From: Gordonia sp. 'Campus'
GTDB lineage: Bacteria > Actinomycetota > Actinomycetes > Mycobacteriales > Mycobacteriaceae
Direction: 5' to 3'
Length of the DNA: 64,000 nucleotides
NCBI RefSeq assembly: GCF_022206305.1
Contig: NZ_JAKOIW010000010.1
Coordinates: 107,766-171,765 of the forward strand
Part shown: in pieces, positions 51,218 through 59,837 of the stretch
Numbering within the stretch: the stretch's first letter is position 1
Layout of the letters: every line of letters begins with the position of its first letter
Position numbers and translations under genes: made by a program
Notes under the pieces: generated by a model
Database searches by the model: none
What the model was told of the DNA's origin: nothing
What the model saw: the letters and a program-made list of their open reading frames with translations, nothing else

Positions 51218-52554
51218 CGTCCCCCTCCCTGGCCGACGGTGGTCTTCCGGGGACCGTCGGCGGCGTCGCGAACCTCGAGCGACTGCACCAGCGGTCCGAG
51301 CATGATGGTGTCCGCGGCCGACGGCGTACGGCGCAGCACCGCGCCGAGCGTCTTGTTGTCCGCGTCGGTGGTCACGTTGCCGACCGGCTTGTTGCGGCGC
51401 ATCCCGTCGGACGGGTAGATCGCCAGCGGGCCCGACATCGTCGGTCCCGTGCCGGTTCCCGGACCCACACATCCGGGTCCGCGGAGGGTGCCGTACGGGC
51501 CGCCGTCATAGACCGGGCAGTTCTGGCGCGTGTAGCGCTCGAACGCACCGAAGCTGACACCGGCATTGAGTGTCACATGCCCGTTGACACCGGTGAACAC
51601 CGTCAGCACACGCGCGGCGAGATTGTTCAGCGCGATGATGGCCTGCGGCAACGAGTTCGGTTCGAGCACGAGTGCACCCAGCATCCGGTTGAGATCGGTG
51701 ACGAGGCGCTGACCCCCGTTGCCGCTGCGGGCGAACAGCAACTGGGTCTGATCGAGCATCCCCTGGCTGGCAGTGAGCACCGCGGTCAGATCGCGCTGCT
51801 TCTCGGCGATGGTCACCGCCGGGATCACGCTGCGCCCGAGTGTGTCGAGCAGCTGCGGAGCCGACTGCGACAGACCCTGCATCGCGTTGTCGAAGTTGTC
51901 GAACCCCGGAGGCGCCCCGGGCGGGAACTGGTTGTTGATCGAGTCGAAGTAGGTCCGCAGCACTCCCACGAAGGAGCCGAACACCGAGCCGCCGCCCTTC
52001 AACGCGTCGGCGATGGTCCCGAGAACCTGGGCCAGTTCCTCCGGCGGCACCGCGTCGAGTATCTGCTTGAGCTCGTTCTGCGCATCCTGCAGCTTGATCG
52101 TCTCGAGCGAGGTGTCGGCCGCGATCACGTCGCCGGCGGCGAGCCGGTCACCGTTGACCTCAGCGGGCGCGACGAGTTCGACGGAGTTGACGCCGAACAG
52201 GTTCGACGGGACCGTGCGCGCGGTCACCGCGGCCGGGATGCCGTCGGCCTGTGCGGGCTCGATGTCGATGCCGACCGCTTTGGTCACGTTCGCGGCATCG
52301 GTCTGGGCCGCACCGTCGACGGCGATGGACTTGACCGTCCCGACGATCAGACCGTTGAAGCGGACGTCGGCACCGGTGGCGAGTCCGTCGCCGACGTCGA
52401 CCAGGTCTGCGGTCACGGCCACTGTCTTGCTGAAGGTCCCCTGGTACCGCATGAACAGCAGGACGAAGATCACCAGCAGCACCAAGAGGAATGCGACGCC
52501 GCGCAGAACGTATTGCAGCAGCGAGGGATTGCGCCCGTCGGTCGCGATGTTCAC
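51214..52554 (-). CDS. mceA: Mce family protein, MceA position
   Basis: First Mce subunit, 446 residues. Membrane anchor YVLRGVAFLLVLLVIFVLLFM, an MCE domain (TVAVTADLVDVGDGLATGADVRFNGLIVGTV, residues ~45-135) and NLFGVNSVELVAPAEVNG. A helical region and a Gly/Pro-containing C-terminal part (GPGCVGPGTGTGPTM) complete it. It follows yrbEB by ten bases. I cannot say which Mce substrate class (mycolate, fatty acid, sterol) this operon serves. Confidence 0.92.
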   Translation of the reverse strand: MNIATDGRNPSLLQYVLRGVAFLLVLLVIFVLLFMRYQGTFSKTVAVTADLVDVGDGLATGADVRFNGLIVGTVKSIAVDGAAQTDAANVTKAVGIDIEPAQADGIPAAVTARTVPSNLFGVNSVELVAPAEVNGDRLAAGDVIAADTSLETIKLQDAQNELKQILDAVPPEELAQVLGTIADALKGGGSVFGSFVGVLRTYFDSINNQFPPGAPPGFDNFDNAMQGLSQSAPQLLDTLGRSVIPAVTIAEKQRDLTAVLTASQGMLDQTQLLFARSGNGGQRLVTDLNRMLGALVLEPNSLPQAIIALNNLAARVLTVFTGVNGHVTLNAGVSFGAFERYTRQNCPVYDGGPYGTLRGPGCVGPGTGTGPTMSGPLAIYPSDGMRRNKPVGNVTTDADNKTLGAVLRRTPSAADTIMLGPLVQSLEVRDAADGPRKTTVGQGGGR

Positions 52555-52564
52555 GGTCTCCCCC

Positions 52565-53431
52565 TCATCCTGAGATCTTGATCCCGGGCGACGTGCCCCA
52601 GAACACCAGTGTCATGACCAGATTCGCGAACACGATCACGATGATCGCCAGGCGGATCGCGTGTCCCGCAGCGACTCCCACTCCCTCGGGCCCCCCTGAG
52701 GCGAAGTAACCGTAGTAGCACTGGATGAACGTCGTCAGCAGGACGAAGACGATCACCTTGATGAACGAGAACAACATGTCCCACGAGACGAGGAACTGGT
52801 TGAAGTAGTAGAGGTAGGTGCCCTCACCCTGGCCGCTCTGCACCATGAACATGAACTGGCAGGCGAGGTAGTTCGCGGCCAGCGACACCGAGTAGAGCGG
52901 GACGATCGCCAGGACCGCGGCACACATCCGGGTGGTGACGAGGTACGGCAGCGGCCGGATCGCGATCGCTTCGAGCGCGTCGATCTCCTCGGCGATCCGC
53001 ATCGACCCGAGCTGTGCGGTGAAGCGGCACCCCGACTGCGCGGTGAACGCCGTTGCGGCGAGCAGGGGCGCGATCTCGCGGGTCGTCGCGAACGCCGACA
53101 GACCGCCGGTCACCGGCGACATGCCCAGCAGGTTGAGCGCGGTGTACCCCTCGATGCCCACGGTGGCGCCACCCATGACCCCGAGGATCACCATGACGCC
53201 GACCGTGCCGCCGCCCACGACGATGGCACCGTTACCCCAGGCCACGTCTGCGAGCAGGCGCCAGACCTCTTTGCTGTAGTGACGGAAGGCCATCGGAACC
53301 GCGCCGATGGAGCGGACCAGGAACGTGATGAGGTGCCCCATCGCCGCGAGCGCGTCGCGCGGACCGCGATACACCGACTTCGCGGCCTCGAGCGGTCGCA
53401 GGGCCGGTGGTACATACCGAGACGCGGCCAT
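52565..53431 (-). CDS. yrbEB: YrbE/MlaE family permease, second (YrbEB)
   Basis: One of two ABC-type permease subunits of the Mce transporter, 288 residues with five to six membrane helices. The MlaE-domain signature is seen: FATTREIAPLLAATAFTAQSG followed by CRFTAQLGSMRIAEEIDALEAI. The EEIDAL coupling helix contacts the ATPase (MceG/Mkl), which is not encoded in this window. Only one base separates it from yrbEA and ten from mceA. Confidence 0.94.
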   Translation of the reverse strand: MAASRYVPPALRPLEAAKSVYRGPRDALAAMGHLITFLVRSIGAVPMAFRHYSKEVWRLLADVAWGNGAIVVGGGTVGVMVILGVMGGATVGIEGYTALNLLGMSPVTGGLSAFATTREIAPLLAATAFTAQSGCRFTAQLGSMRIAEEIDALEAIAIRPLPYLVTTRMCAAVLAIVPLYSVSLAANYLACQFMFMVQSGQGEGTYLYYFNQFLVSWDMLFSFIKVIVFVLLTTFIQCYYGYFASGGPEGVGVAAGHAIRLAIIVIVFANLVMTLVFWGTSPGIKISG

Positions 53432-53432
53432 C

Positions 53433-54290
53433 TCACACCACCTTCGCCGGGAACAGGATCGTGAACAGCTGCGTCAAGATGACGTTCACGGTGAAGAGCA
53501 ACAGGACCGAGTTGACGACCGCAGCATTGACCGAGTTGGCCACCCCCGCTGGTCCGCCCTTGGTCGAGAGGCCGCGATCGCAGGCGACGATCGCCACGAT
53601 CGCGCCGAATATCACCGCTTTGGCCAGTGCGAACATGAGGTCGGCGGTGGTCGCGAAGGACGCAAAGGTACCCGTGTAACTGCCTGGCGTGCCGCCCTGG
53701 AAGTACACGTTGAAGACGTAGCCGGTGATGAAGCCGACGAAGCAGACGAAACCGCAGAGCAGGAAGCTGACGACCATGGTCGCGAGCAGACGCGGCGAGA
53801 TCAGGCGTTCGATGGGGTTGACGCCCATCACGCGCATGGCATCGATCTCGTCGCGGATGGTGCGCGAACCGAGGTCGGCGGCGATGGCCGACCCGACGGC
53901 GCCGGCGAGCAACAGGGAGGTGACCAGGGGCGCGCCCTGGCGGATGACGCCCAGACCGGTGGCCGCGCCCGAGAACGACGTCGCGCCGACCTGACCGGCG
54001 ATGTTGGACACCTGGATCGACACGATCACACCGATCGGAATGGCGACGAGCAGCGTCGGGAACACCGACGTGCTGGCCATGAAAGCGCACTGACGAACGA
54101 ACTCTCCGAAGGGGAAGCGTCGCTTCGCGAGGTCCACGAACAGCGTCCGGAACACCTCGACGAACATGCCCAGCTGGCGTCCGAACGTGTCGAACGACGC
54201 CACGACGTGGCCGTTGAACCACGACCGCACCGCACCCGGTCTCTTGCGACCGACCTCCTCGTTCTCCGAGGTGACTGCGTTTGTGCTCAA
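53433..54290 (-). CDS. yrbEA: YrbE/MlaE family permease, first (YrbEA)
   Basis: First gene of the mce operon, 285 residues. It has an N-terminal hydrophilic part (MSTNAVTSENEEVGRKRPGAV), an amphipathic VVASFDTFGRQLGMFVEVFR, then five or six membrane helices. The MlaE core reads VIRQGAPLVTSLLLAGAVGSAIAADLGSRTIRDEIDAMRVMGV, with DEIDAM as coupling helix. The start codon is TTG at 54290, with only a weak AGGG-type site, so a downstream or different start cannot be excluded. It is divergent from treZ; I saw no clear KstR-type operator in the ~210 bases between. Confidence 0.93.
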   Translation of the reverse strand: MSTNAVTSENEEVGRKRPGAVRSWFNGHVVASFDTFGRQLGMFVEVFRTLFVDLAKRRFPFGEFVRQCAFMASTSVFPTLLVAIPIGVIVSIQVSNIAGQVGATSFSGAATGLGVIRQGAPLVTSLLLAGAVGSAIAADLGSRTIRDEIDAMRVMGVNPIERLISPRLLATMVVSFLLCGFVCFVGFITGYVFNVYFQGGTPGSYTGTFASFATTADLMFALAKAVIFGAIVAIVACDRGLSTKGGPAGVANSVNAAVVNSVLLLFTVNVILTQLFTILFPAKVV

Positions 54291-54496
54291 TCCCTACCCT
54301 TGCGTCTCGGCTAACCCGTTCACCGGCCGTCAGGTCTCGACGGCGCGCGTCCATTCGAACTCGCGTCATCGTTTCCGCAGAACTGCGTCGCGTGCCCCCC
54401 GCGGGCTAAGCGTCGCGGGTAACGTACCTCATTTCCGTGGTGCGATTGTGTCCGGCCTCACAGTAGCGCTCGACTGCACTGTCCCGAGGTTCGACA

Positions 54497-54502
54497 TACC
54501 TT
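54497..54502 (+). promoter_or_regulatory. -10 box of treZ (leaderless type)
   Basis: TACCTT, seven bases before GTG 54510. treZ therefore has its own promoter, separate from glgX-treY. Confidence 0.5.
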
Positions 54503-54509
54503 GCTTGAT

Positions 54510-56396
54510 GTGACGAATCCCCCGACCGCTACCGCTGATGACCAGAGCACAATAACTTGGGCGAGCGACCAACGGGAACAAAACCTACCACTTCGTTCCA
54601 TTGCGACTCCGTTCCGGTCGCCGCGCACTCTGCACGAGGTACGCGTGTGGGCACCGAATGCGCAGGTCGTGGAGCTCGTCGTCGAGCCGGACGGGCCCGG
54701 CACGCCGCGAGAATCCGTGCCCATGTCGGCCGAGCCCGGCGGGTGGTGGCGGGTCGACGCGGGCGCCGCGCTCACCGCCGGGCCCGACGCCCGATACGGC
54801 TTCTCGGTAGACGGCGGCCCGGCGCGCCCGGACCCGCGCTCGGTGCGGCAGCCCGAGGGCGTCCACGAACTCTCGGCGCTGTTCACCGTGGACGACTCGT
54901 TCTGGCATGACGGCGACTGGGCGGGGCGCGACATCCGGGGTTCGGTGGTCTACGAGCTACACCTCGGCACGTTCACCCCCGACGGAACGCTCGATTCCGC
55001 GATCGAGCGCCTCGACCATCTGGTCGGGCTCGGGGTCGACTTCGTCGAACTGATGCCGGTCAACGCGTTCAACGGAGTGCACAACTGGGGATACGACGGG
55101 GTCGATTGGTATGCGGTGCAGGAGACCTACGGCGGACCTGCGGCGCTGGCGCGCTTCGTCGACGCCTGCCACGGAAAGGGACTCGGCGTCGTTCTCGACG
55201 TCGTCTACAACCATCTCGGACCGTCGGGCAACTACCTGCCCGACTTCGGCCCCTACCTGAGCCAGGGTGTGACGTCCTGGGGATCGTCGGTGAATCTGTC
55301 CGATCCGGATTCCGACGAGGTGCGCGCTTTCATCACCGGCACCGCGCTGAGGTGGTTCACCGAGTTCCACGTCGACGCCCTGCGTCTCGATGCCGTCCAC
55401 GCACTCGTCGACCACCGGGCGGTCCACATCCTCGAAGAGCTGGCAGCGGCGACCGACGCCCTCTCGGCCCAACTCGGACGGCCGCTCTCACTGATCGCCG
55501 AGAGCGATCTCAACGATCCGCGAATGATACTGCCTCGCACGGTGAACGGTCTGGGGTTGACCGCACAGTGGGATGACGACATCCACCACGCGATCCACAC
55601 CCTGGTGTCGGGCGAGCGGCAGGGGTACTACAGCGACTTCGGGAGCTTCGAGTGTCTCGCCAAGGTCCTCACGGGGGGCTTCTTCCACGACGGCACCTAT
55701 TCGTCGTTCCGGCGTCGGTGCCACGGCCGGCCGATTCCGACCGACGTCGTCCCCGCGTCGGCGCTGCTGGCGTACACCTGCAACCACGACCAGGTCGGCA
55801 ATCGCGCGATCGGCGACCGGCCGAGCGCCTATCTCGACGGCGGACAGCTCGCCATCAAGGCCGCACTGGTCCTGTTGTCCCCCTTCACCCCCATGCTGTT
55901 CATGGGCGAGGAATGGGGCGCGGCGACGCCGTTCCAGTTCTTCACCTCCCACCCGGAACCGGAGCTGGGCCGCGCGACGGCGGAGGGACGCAAGTCCGAG
56001 TTCGCCGAACACGGTTGGGACAGTGACGATGTGCCCGATCCGCAGGATCCGGAGACGTTCGAGCGGTCGACACTCGACTGGACCGAACCCGACGAGCCCG
56101 CCCACGCGCGCCTCCTCGACTTCTATCGAACCCTGATCGCGCTGCGCAGATCCGAACCGGCTCTGCATGATCCGCGCTTCGCATCGGTGTCGGTCGACTT
56201 CGACGAGAACGCCGGGTGGTTCACGATGGAACGCGGGGACTGGTCGGTCGTGTGCGTTCCCGGTGCGGCAGCGGTCTCGGTGCCGGTCGCAATGGATGTC
56301 CGACTGTCGTGGGACGCAGTGGAATCGGCGGACGGCCGACTCGAGTCGCCGGGCCACAACGTGATCATCGGGGTACGCACCGAGACCGTCTCATAG
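54510..56396 (+). CDS. treZ: maltooligosyl trehalose trehalohydrolase
   Basis: Releases trehalose from the maltooligosyl trehalose made by TreY. The 628-residue GH13 protein has an N-terminal beta domain ([21 protein letters not shown]). The barrel carries [38 protein letters not shown], nucleophile Asp in [12 protein letters not shown], acid Glu in [11 protein letters not shown], and Asp in [14 protein letters not shown] 54510 ([12 protein letters not shown]) is chosen since a -10 box lies seven bases upstream; a TTG at 54501 would be inside that box. The first ~40 residues are poorly conserved. Its stop codon is inside a terminator hairpin. Confidence 0.95.
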   Translation: MTNPPTATADDQSTITWASDQREQNLPLRSIATPFRSPRTLHEVRVWAPNAQVVELVVEPDGPGTPRESVPMSAEPGGWWRVDAGAALTAGPDARYGFSVDGGPARPDPRSVRQPEGVHELSALFTVDDSFWHDGDWAGRDIRGSVVYELHLGTFTPDGTLDSAIERLDHLVGLGVDFVELMPVNAFNGVHNWGYDGVDWYAVQETYGGPAALARFVDACHGKGLGVVLDVVYNHLGPSGNYLPDFGPYLSQGVTSWGSSVNLSDPDSDEVRAFITGTALRWFTEFHVDALRLDAVHALVDHRAVHILEELAAATDALSAQLGRPLSLIAESDLNDPRMILPRTVNGLGLTAQWDDDIHHAIHTLVSGERQGYYSDFGSFECLAKVLTGGFFHDGTYSSFRRRCHGRPIPTDVVPASALLAYTCNHDQVGNRAIGDRPSAYLDGGQLAIKAALVLLSPFTPMLFMGEEWGAATPFQFFTSHPEPELGRATAEGRKSEFAEHGWDSDDVPDPQDPETFERSTLDWTEPDEPAHARLLDFYRTLIALRRSEPALHDPRFASVSVDFDENAGWFTMERGDWSVVCVPGAAAVSVPVAMDVRLSWDAVESADGRLESPGHNVIIGVRTETVS

Positions 56397-56430
56397 CCCG
56401 AAGCCGCGGTGACCGCGGCTTCGGGCTATG
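56392..56430. terminator. bidirectional hairpin after treZ
   Basis: Perfect 18-bp arms: CATAGCCCGAAGCCGCGG (56392-56409) and CCGCGGCTTCGGGCTATG (56413-56430), with loop TGA. It overlaps the treZ stop codon and lies 15 bases past the end of the convergent small acidic-protein gene. No T-tract. Confidence 0.85.
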
Positions 56431-56445
56431 GATGTGCGGGTGGGG

Positions 56446-56772
56446 TCAGACGGCGTCGCCGCCGTCGATGCTGCCGAAGTCGCCGACCTCGACGTTGCCC
56501 TCGTCGTCGACGGCGGTGTCGAAGGTGCCGTCGGCATCGGTGTCGGCGACGGCGATGTCGGTGTATCCGTCGGCGTCGGTGTCGGCTTCGATGATGTCGA
56601 TCTCACCGTCGGCGTTGGTGTCGTAGGCGATGGAGTCGGCCTGGCCGTCGCCGTCGGTGTCGAGGACGGCGTCGGTGGTGCCGTCGCCGTCGACGTCGGT
56701 GAGTGCGGCGTCGACGATGCCGTCGCCATCGGTGTCGACGAGAACGGCGTCGGCGGGGATCTCGGTGCTCAT
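56446..56772 (-). CDS. small acidic protein with DxDxDG (calcium-binding-like) repeats
   Basis: A 108-residue, very acidic protein starting MSTEIPADAVLVDTDGDG. It consists almost entirely of six repeats of ~13 residues with the loop Dx(D/N)xDG: DTDGDGIVD, DVDGDGTTD, DTDGDGQAD, DTNADGEID, DTDADGYTD, DTDADGTFD. Such loops occur in thrombospondin type-3 and dockerin/EF-hand-like repeats that bind calcium. There is no signal peptide or membrane segment, so it looks cytoplasmic. ATG 56772 has GGAAGGA eight bases upstream. Function unknown; calcium binding is inferred. Confidence 0.82.
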   Translation of the reverse strand: MSTEIPADAVLVDTDGDGIVDAALTDVDGDGTTDAVLDTDGDGQADSIAYDTNADGEIDIIEADTDADGYTDIAVADTDADGTFDTAVDDEGNVEVGDFGSIDGGDAV

Positions 56773-56929
56773 GGTGTGTCCTTCCAAGTGGTGTGGTGCT
56801 TCTGGGCGGTTCATGTACTTGGAGGCGGCACCGGGCCGGAATGTTCCCGGGTCGGCAGGAGTCGTTCGAGCGGCCGACATGGCGGGGCTGAGCGTAGTGG
56901 TGTCGGGGTATCCCCCGGCACCACCGACC

Positions 56930-58306
56930 TCAGGTCAGGTACTCGTACGCCGGGGAACCCGGTTCCAGCCGCTCGCAATGGAGTCGCGAGCGGTCCATGC
57001 GCTCCATGAGACCCCCGAGACCGTCCCGATGGCCGAGCTCGACGCCGACGAGTGCGGCGCCGGTCTCGCGGTTGTTGCGCTTGACGTACTCGAACATCGT
57101 GACGTCGTCGTCGGGACCGAGGACCTCGTCGAGGAACCGGCGCAGGGCGCCGGGCTCCTGCGGGAAGTCGACGAGGAAGTAGTGCTTGAGGCCACGATGC
57201 ACAAGCGAGCGCTCGATGATCTCGCCGTACCGGGAGACGTCGTTGTTGCCACCGGAGATCAGACAGACCACCGCGGCGTCGTCGGGCAGCTGCAGTTTGT
57301 CGAGGGCGGCGATCGCGAGCGCGCCCGCGGGCTCGGCGATGATGCCCTCGTTCTGGTAGAGCTCCAGCATCGCCGAACAGATCGCTCCCTCGTCGACGTG
57401 CATGATGTGCGCGGAACCCGATGCGGGCGAGAAGGATTCGTCCGGCAGGATGCGTGTCGCGGGTGTCGAGGTGATCTGGGACAGCACGGGATGGTCGCTG
57501 ACCGTGGCATCCAGCTGCGCGAGCACCCGATGTCCGATGGTGCCGATCCGTTTGACCGCGGCACCGTCGACGAAGGGGTCGATCTCGTCCAGGGTGACCG
57601 GTCCGCCGTTGACCAGCGCGGCGCTCAACGACACCGCGCCGGTCGGTTCGACGCCGATGATGGTGACGTCATCGGACAACCCGCGGAAATACGTTGCCAT
57701 CCCGGCCAGACATCCGCCGCCGCCCACCGGCGCGACGACGACGTCGGGGACGCGGCCCATCTGCGTGACGATCTCGTGGGCGATCGTGCCCTGGCCGGCC
57801 GCGGTACGCGGGTCGTCGAAGGCGTGTATCCACGCCGAACCCGTCCGGATCACGTCGTCCTGCGCAGCGGCGGCAGCGGCGTCATAGGTCTCCCCGACCG
57901 CCTTCAGTTCGACGAACTCGCCTCCGTGCCAGAGGATTCGGTCCCGCTTCTGCTTGGGGGTGGTGGTCGGCACATAGATCCGGCCGGGAACCTTCATGCT
58001 GCGACACGCAAAGGCCACGCCCTGTGCGTGGTTGCCGGCGCTCGCCGCGACCACCCCACGCGACAGTTCCGCCGCCGACAGTTGCGCCATCACGTTGTAG
58101 GCGCCGCGCAGCTTGTACGAGCGGACGGCCTGAAGATCCTCCCGTTTCAGGAAGATGTCGGCACCCACGTCGGCCGACAGCCGGGGGCACGGTTCCAGCG
58201 GAGTACGGGCCACGGCATCGGCGATGCGGATCGACGCGGCTTCGATCGCGTCTACCGACAGGGCCTGCTGATGAACCGGGACGTGGTGCGTACTCACGCC
58301 TGCCAT
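56930..58306 (-). CDS. ilvA: threonine dehydratase (biosynthetic)
   Basis: PLP enzyme, threonine to 2-oxobutyrate, the first step towards isoleucine. The 458-residue product has LKREDLQAVRSYKLRGAYN with the PLP lysine, ASAGNHAQGVAFAC, VVAPVGGGGCLAGMA, LISGGNNDVSRYGEI and a C-terminal regulatory (ACT-like) domain beginning HYFLVDFPQEPGALRRFLDE. This makes it the allosterically regulated biosynthetic form. ATG 58306 (MAGVSTHHVPVHQQ) is the likeliest start; the open frame upstream of it has no family similarity. It is divergent from the secreted-protein gene. Confidence 0.94.
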   Translation of the reverse strand: MAGVSTHHVPVHQQALSVDAIEAASIRIADAVARTPLEPCPRLSADVGADIFLKREDLQAVRSYKLRGAYNVMAQLSAAELSRGVVAASAGNHAQGVAFACRSMKVPGRIYVPTTTPKQKRDRILWHGGEFVELKAVGETYDAAAAAAQDDVIRTGSAWIHAFDDPRTAAGQGTIAHEIVTQMGRVPDVVVAPVGGGGCLAGMATYFRGLSDDVTIIGVEPTGAVSLSAALVNGGPVTLDEIDPFVDGAAVKRIGTIGHRVLAQLDATVSDHPVLSQITSTPATRILPDESFSPASGSAHIMHVDEGAICSAMLELYQNEGIIAEPAGALAIAALDKLQLPDDAAVVCLISGGNNDVSRYGEIIERSLVHRGLKHYFLVDFPQEPGALRRFLDEVLGPDDDVTMFEYVKRNNRETGAALVGVELGHRDGLGGLMERMDRSRLHCERLEPGSPAYEYLT

Positions 58307-58491
58307 GGTCTCACTGTCGACGCCCGATCCGTCGGCGCGGGTTACCCCGACGGTCGTCAGCGGGCGATATCGATACCCCGAAGCCGCCTCCTGCACCACT
58401 GCGCAGGCGTAACACTGGACGGGCGCGTGTGAAAGTGCGCAGAACGGGAACCATACGGCCGTAGTTCCGCCAACTCACCCGGGAGCAGCCC

Positions 58492-59517
58492 ATGACAGCT
58501 CAACGTCCCACCCGATCTCGTCACCGATTCTTGCCCGGCCACCGACGCCCTCCACTCGGGGCGCGGCGCCTGTCGCGACTGGCCGCCGCCGGCGCCGCCG
58601 TTGCACTGACACTCGGACTCGCCGCGGCGGTCGACCCCGCGCCGGCCTCCGCGGCCCCGGTCTGTCCCGGGGCCGGACAACCGGCACGACTCGTCGGGTC
58701 CGTTCCGGGGGCCGCCCTCGAAGGTCTGACGGTCGATGCGGGCGGCCGCCTGTACACCACCGATCTCGTGTCCGGCCGCGTGTACCGGCTCGCCGGCCCC
58801 GGCGCGCCGGCCGTACCCATCGCACGCGTCCCCGGCGGCAGCGGCGCCGGGGCCCTCGCCTGGACCCCGGGCGGCACACTGCTCGTCGGGTACGGCGCGG
58901 ACCCGCGGGTCTTCGTCGGCGATGCCCTGCGCCATGCTTCGATCGCGCGACTCGACATCACCACTCGCGCGCTGCGACCGTGGGTGTCGGGACTGTCCGC
59001 GGCCAACGGAATGGACGTCTCCGCGCGAGGAAATGTCTACGCCACCAACGACTTCGGCAATCTCATCGGACGGGTGGCACCGAACGGCGCAGTCCAGGCC
59101 GCGTGGGGGGCGCTGCCGAGCGCCAACGGGGCCGTGCTCGGTCGGGGCGACGGATGGCTCTACGTCTCGCGAACCTTCGTCAACCCCGGAGTCAGCCGGA
59201 TCTCGACCGCGAACCCTCGCATCGTGCAGAGCCTGCTCGGGGTGGGCGCGCCGTCGACCCCGGACGGACTGACCCTGGATTCGCGTGACCGCCCGATCGT
59301 GCCCTTCAACGCCACCGGCGAGGTCGTCCGCGTCACGTCGCCCGGTCGCTACTGCGTTCTCGCGACAGGACTACCGACGTCGAGCGTGGTGTCCTACGGA
59401 CGCGGAAACCGCGGCTTCTCGGCAGGACGGCTCTTCCGGGCGGGATTCGACGGACGGATCTACGAGATCCCCGGCGGATTCGACGCCGGCGCGACCGCGG
59501 CCTTCCCGGGGAGGTAA
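58492..59517 (+). CDS. secreted SMP-30/gluconolactonase-like beta-propeller protein
   Basis: A 341-residue exported protein. The N-terminus is long and basic (RSRHRFLPGHRRPPLGARRLSRL), then the hydrophobic LAAAGAAVALTLGLAAAV and an alanine-rich cleavage region ending ASA-AP near residue 54. The mature part has repeating blades: LEGLTVDAGGRLYTTDLVSGRVYRL, GNVYATNDFGNLIGRVAPNG, DGLTLDSRDRPIVPF. These resemble SMP-30/NHL propellers. A twin-arginine export route is possible but the motif is poor. Enzyme activity is unknown. ATG 58492 has GGGAG seven bases upstream. Its last 58 bases overlap the convergent small membrane gene. Confidence 0.85.
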   Translation: MTAQRPTRSRHRFLPGHRRPPLGARRLSRLAAAGAAVALTLGLAAAVDPAPASAAPVCPGAGQPARLVGSVPGAALEGLTVDAGGRLYTTDLVSGRVYRLAGPGAPAVPIARVPGGSGAGALAWTPGGTLLVGYGADPRVFVGDALRHASIARLDITTRALRPWVSGLSAANGMDVSARGNVYATNDFGNLIGRVAPNGAVQAAWGALPSANGAVLGRGDGWLYVSRTFVNPGVSRISTANPRIVQSLLGVGAPSTPDGLTLDSRDRPIVPFNATGEVVRVTSPGRYCVLATGLPTSSVVSYGRGNRGFSAGRLFRAGFDGRIYEIPGGFDAGATAAFPGR

Positions 59518-59729
59518 CGCTCCCCCCACCAGACCGCGAGGACCACGACACCGGTCACCCAGGCCGTGACCTGGGGCGACCCGAGGAAGACCAGTCCGAA
59601 CACCGCCGCCACAAGGCCCGCGACGACCGCGTGGGCCTTGTGCGCGGGCCACCTCACGCCGAGAACCTCGACGGTGCGTGCCGCACGCGGCGCAGGGCGA
59701 CAAGGGTTGACGTCGATCAGTGTCGTCAT
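59460..59729 (-). CDS. small two-helix membrane protein, unknown function
   Basis: An 89-residue product starting MTTLIDVNPCRPAPRAARTVEV. It has two hydrophobic helices (AHAVVAGLVAAVFGLVFLG and VTAWVTGVVVLAVWWGERYL) and a short tail. Evidence that it is real: a GGGAG site nine bases before the ATG and a good -10 box further upstream (TATACT, 59775-59780). It overlaps the end of the secreted-protein gene tail-to-tail by 58 bases, so either might be shorter than drawn. No family recognised. Confidence 0.7.
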   Translation of the reverse strand: MTTLIDVNPCRPAPRAARTVEVLGVRWPAHKAHAVVAGLVAAVFGLVFLGSPQVTAWVTGVVVLAVWWGERYLPGKAAVAPASNPPGIS

Positions 59730-59774
59730 CGCGAAACCACTCCCAAGCCGGTCGCCGTACAGGACGTGACGTCG

Positions 59775-59780
59775 AGTATA
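59775..59780 (-). promoter_or_regulatory. -10 box of the small membrane protein gene
   Basis: TATACT on the minus strand, close to the actinobacterial consensus, leaving a leader of about 40 bases. Confidence 0.6.
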
Positions 59781-59790
59781 GCGCCTGACG

Positions 59791-59815
59791 AAGGAAAATG
59801 TTCGGGGGCCCGAAC
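59791..59815 (-). terminator. terminator after dnaE
   Basis: On the minus strand: arms GTTCGGG and CCCGAAC around CC (59800-59815), followed by ATTTTCCTT. It starts 23 bases past the dnaE stop; this is the only hairpin in the window with a T-rich tail. Confidence 0.65.
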
Positions 59816-59837
59816 TTGTGGTGTCGGCAGACCGCGG

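Noticed and set aside
54291..54496. A KstR-type operator before yrbEA marking a sterol (Mce4) operon
   Set aside because: No TnnAACnnGTTnnA-like site was found, so the substrate class is left open.
44678..54509. The mce operon as a mobile genomic island
   Set aside because: I see no integrase, transposase, tRNA edge or flanking direct repeat, and base composition looks like its neighbours. Only its position is unusual.
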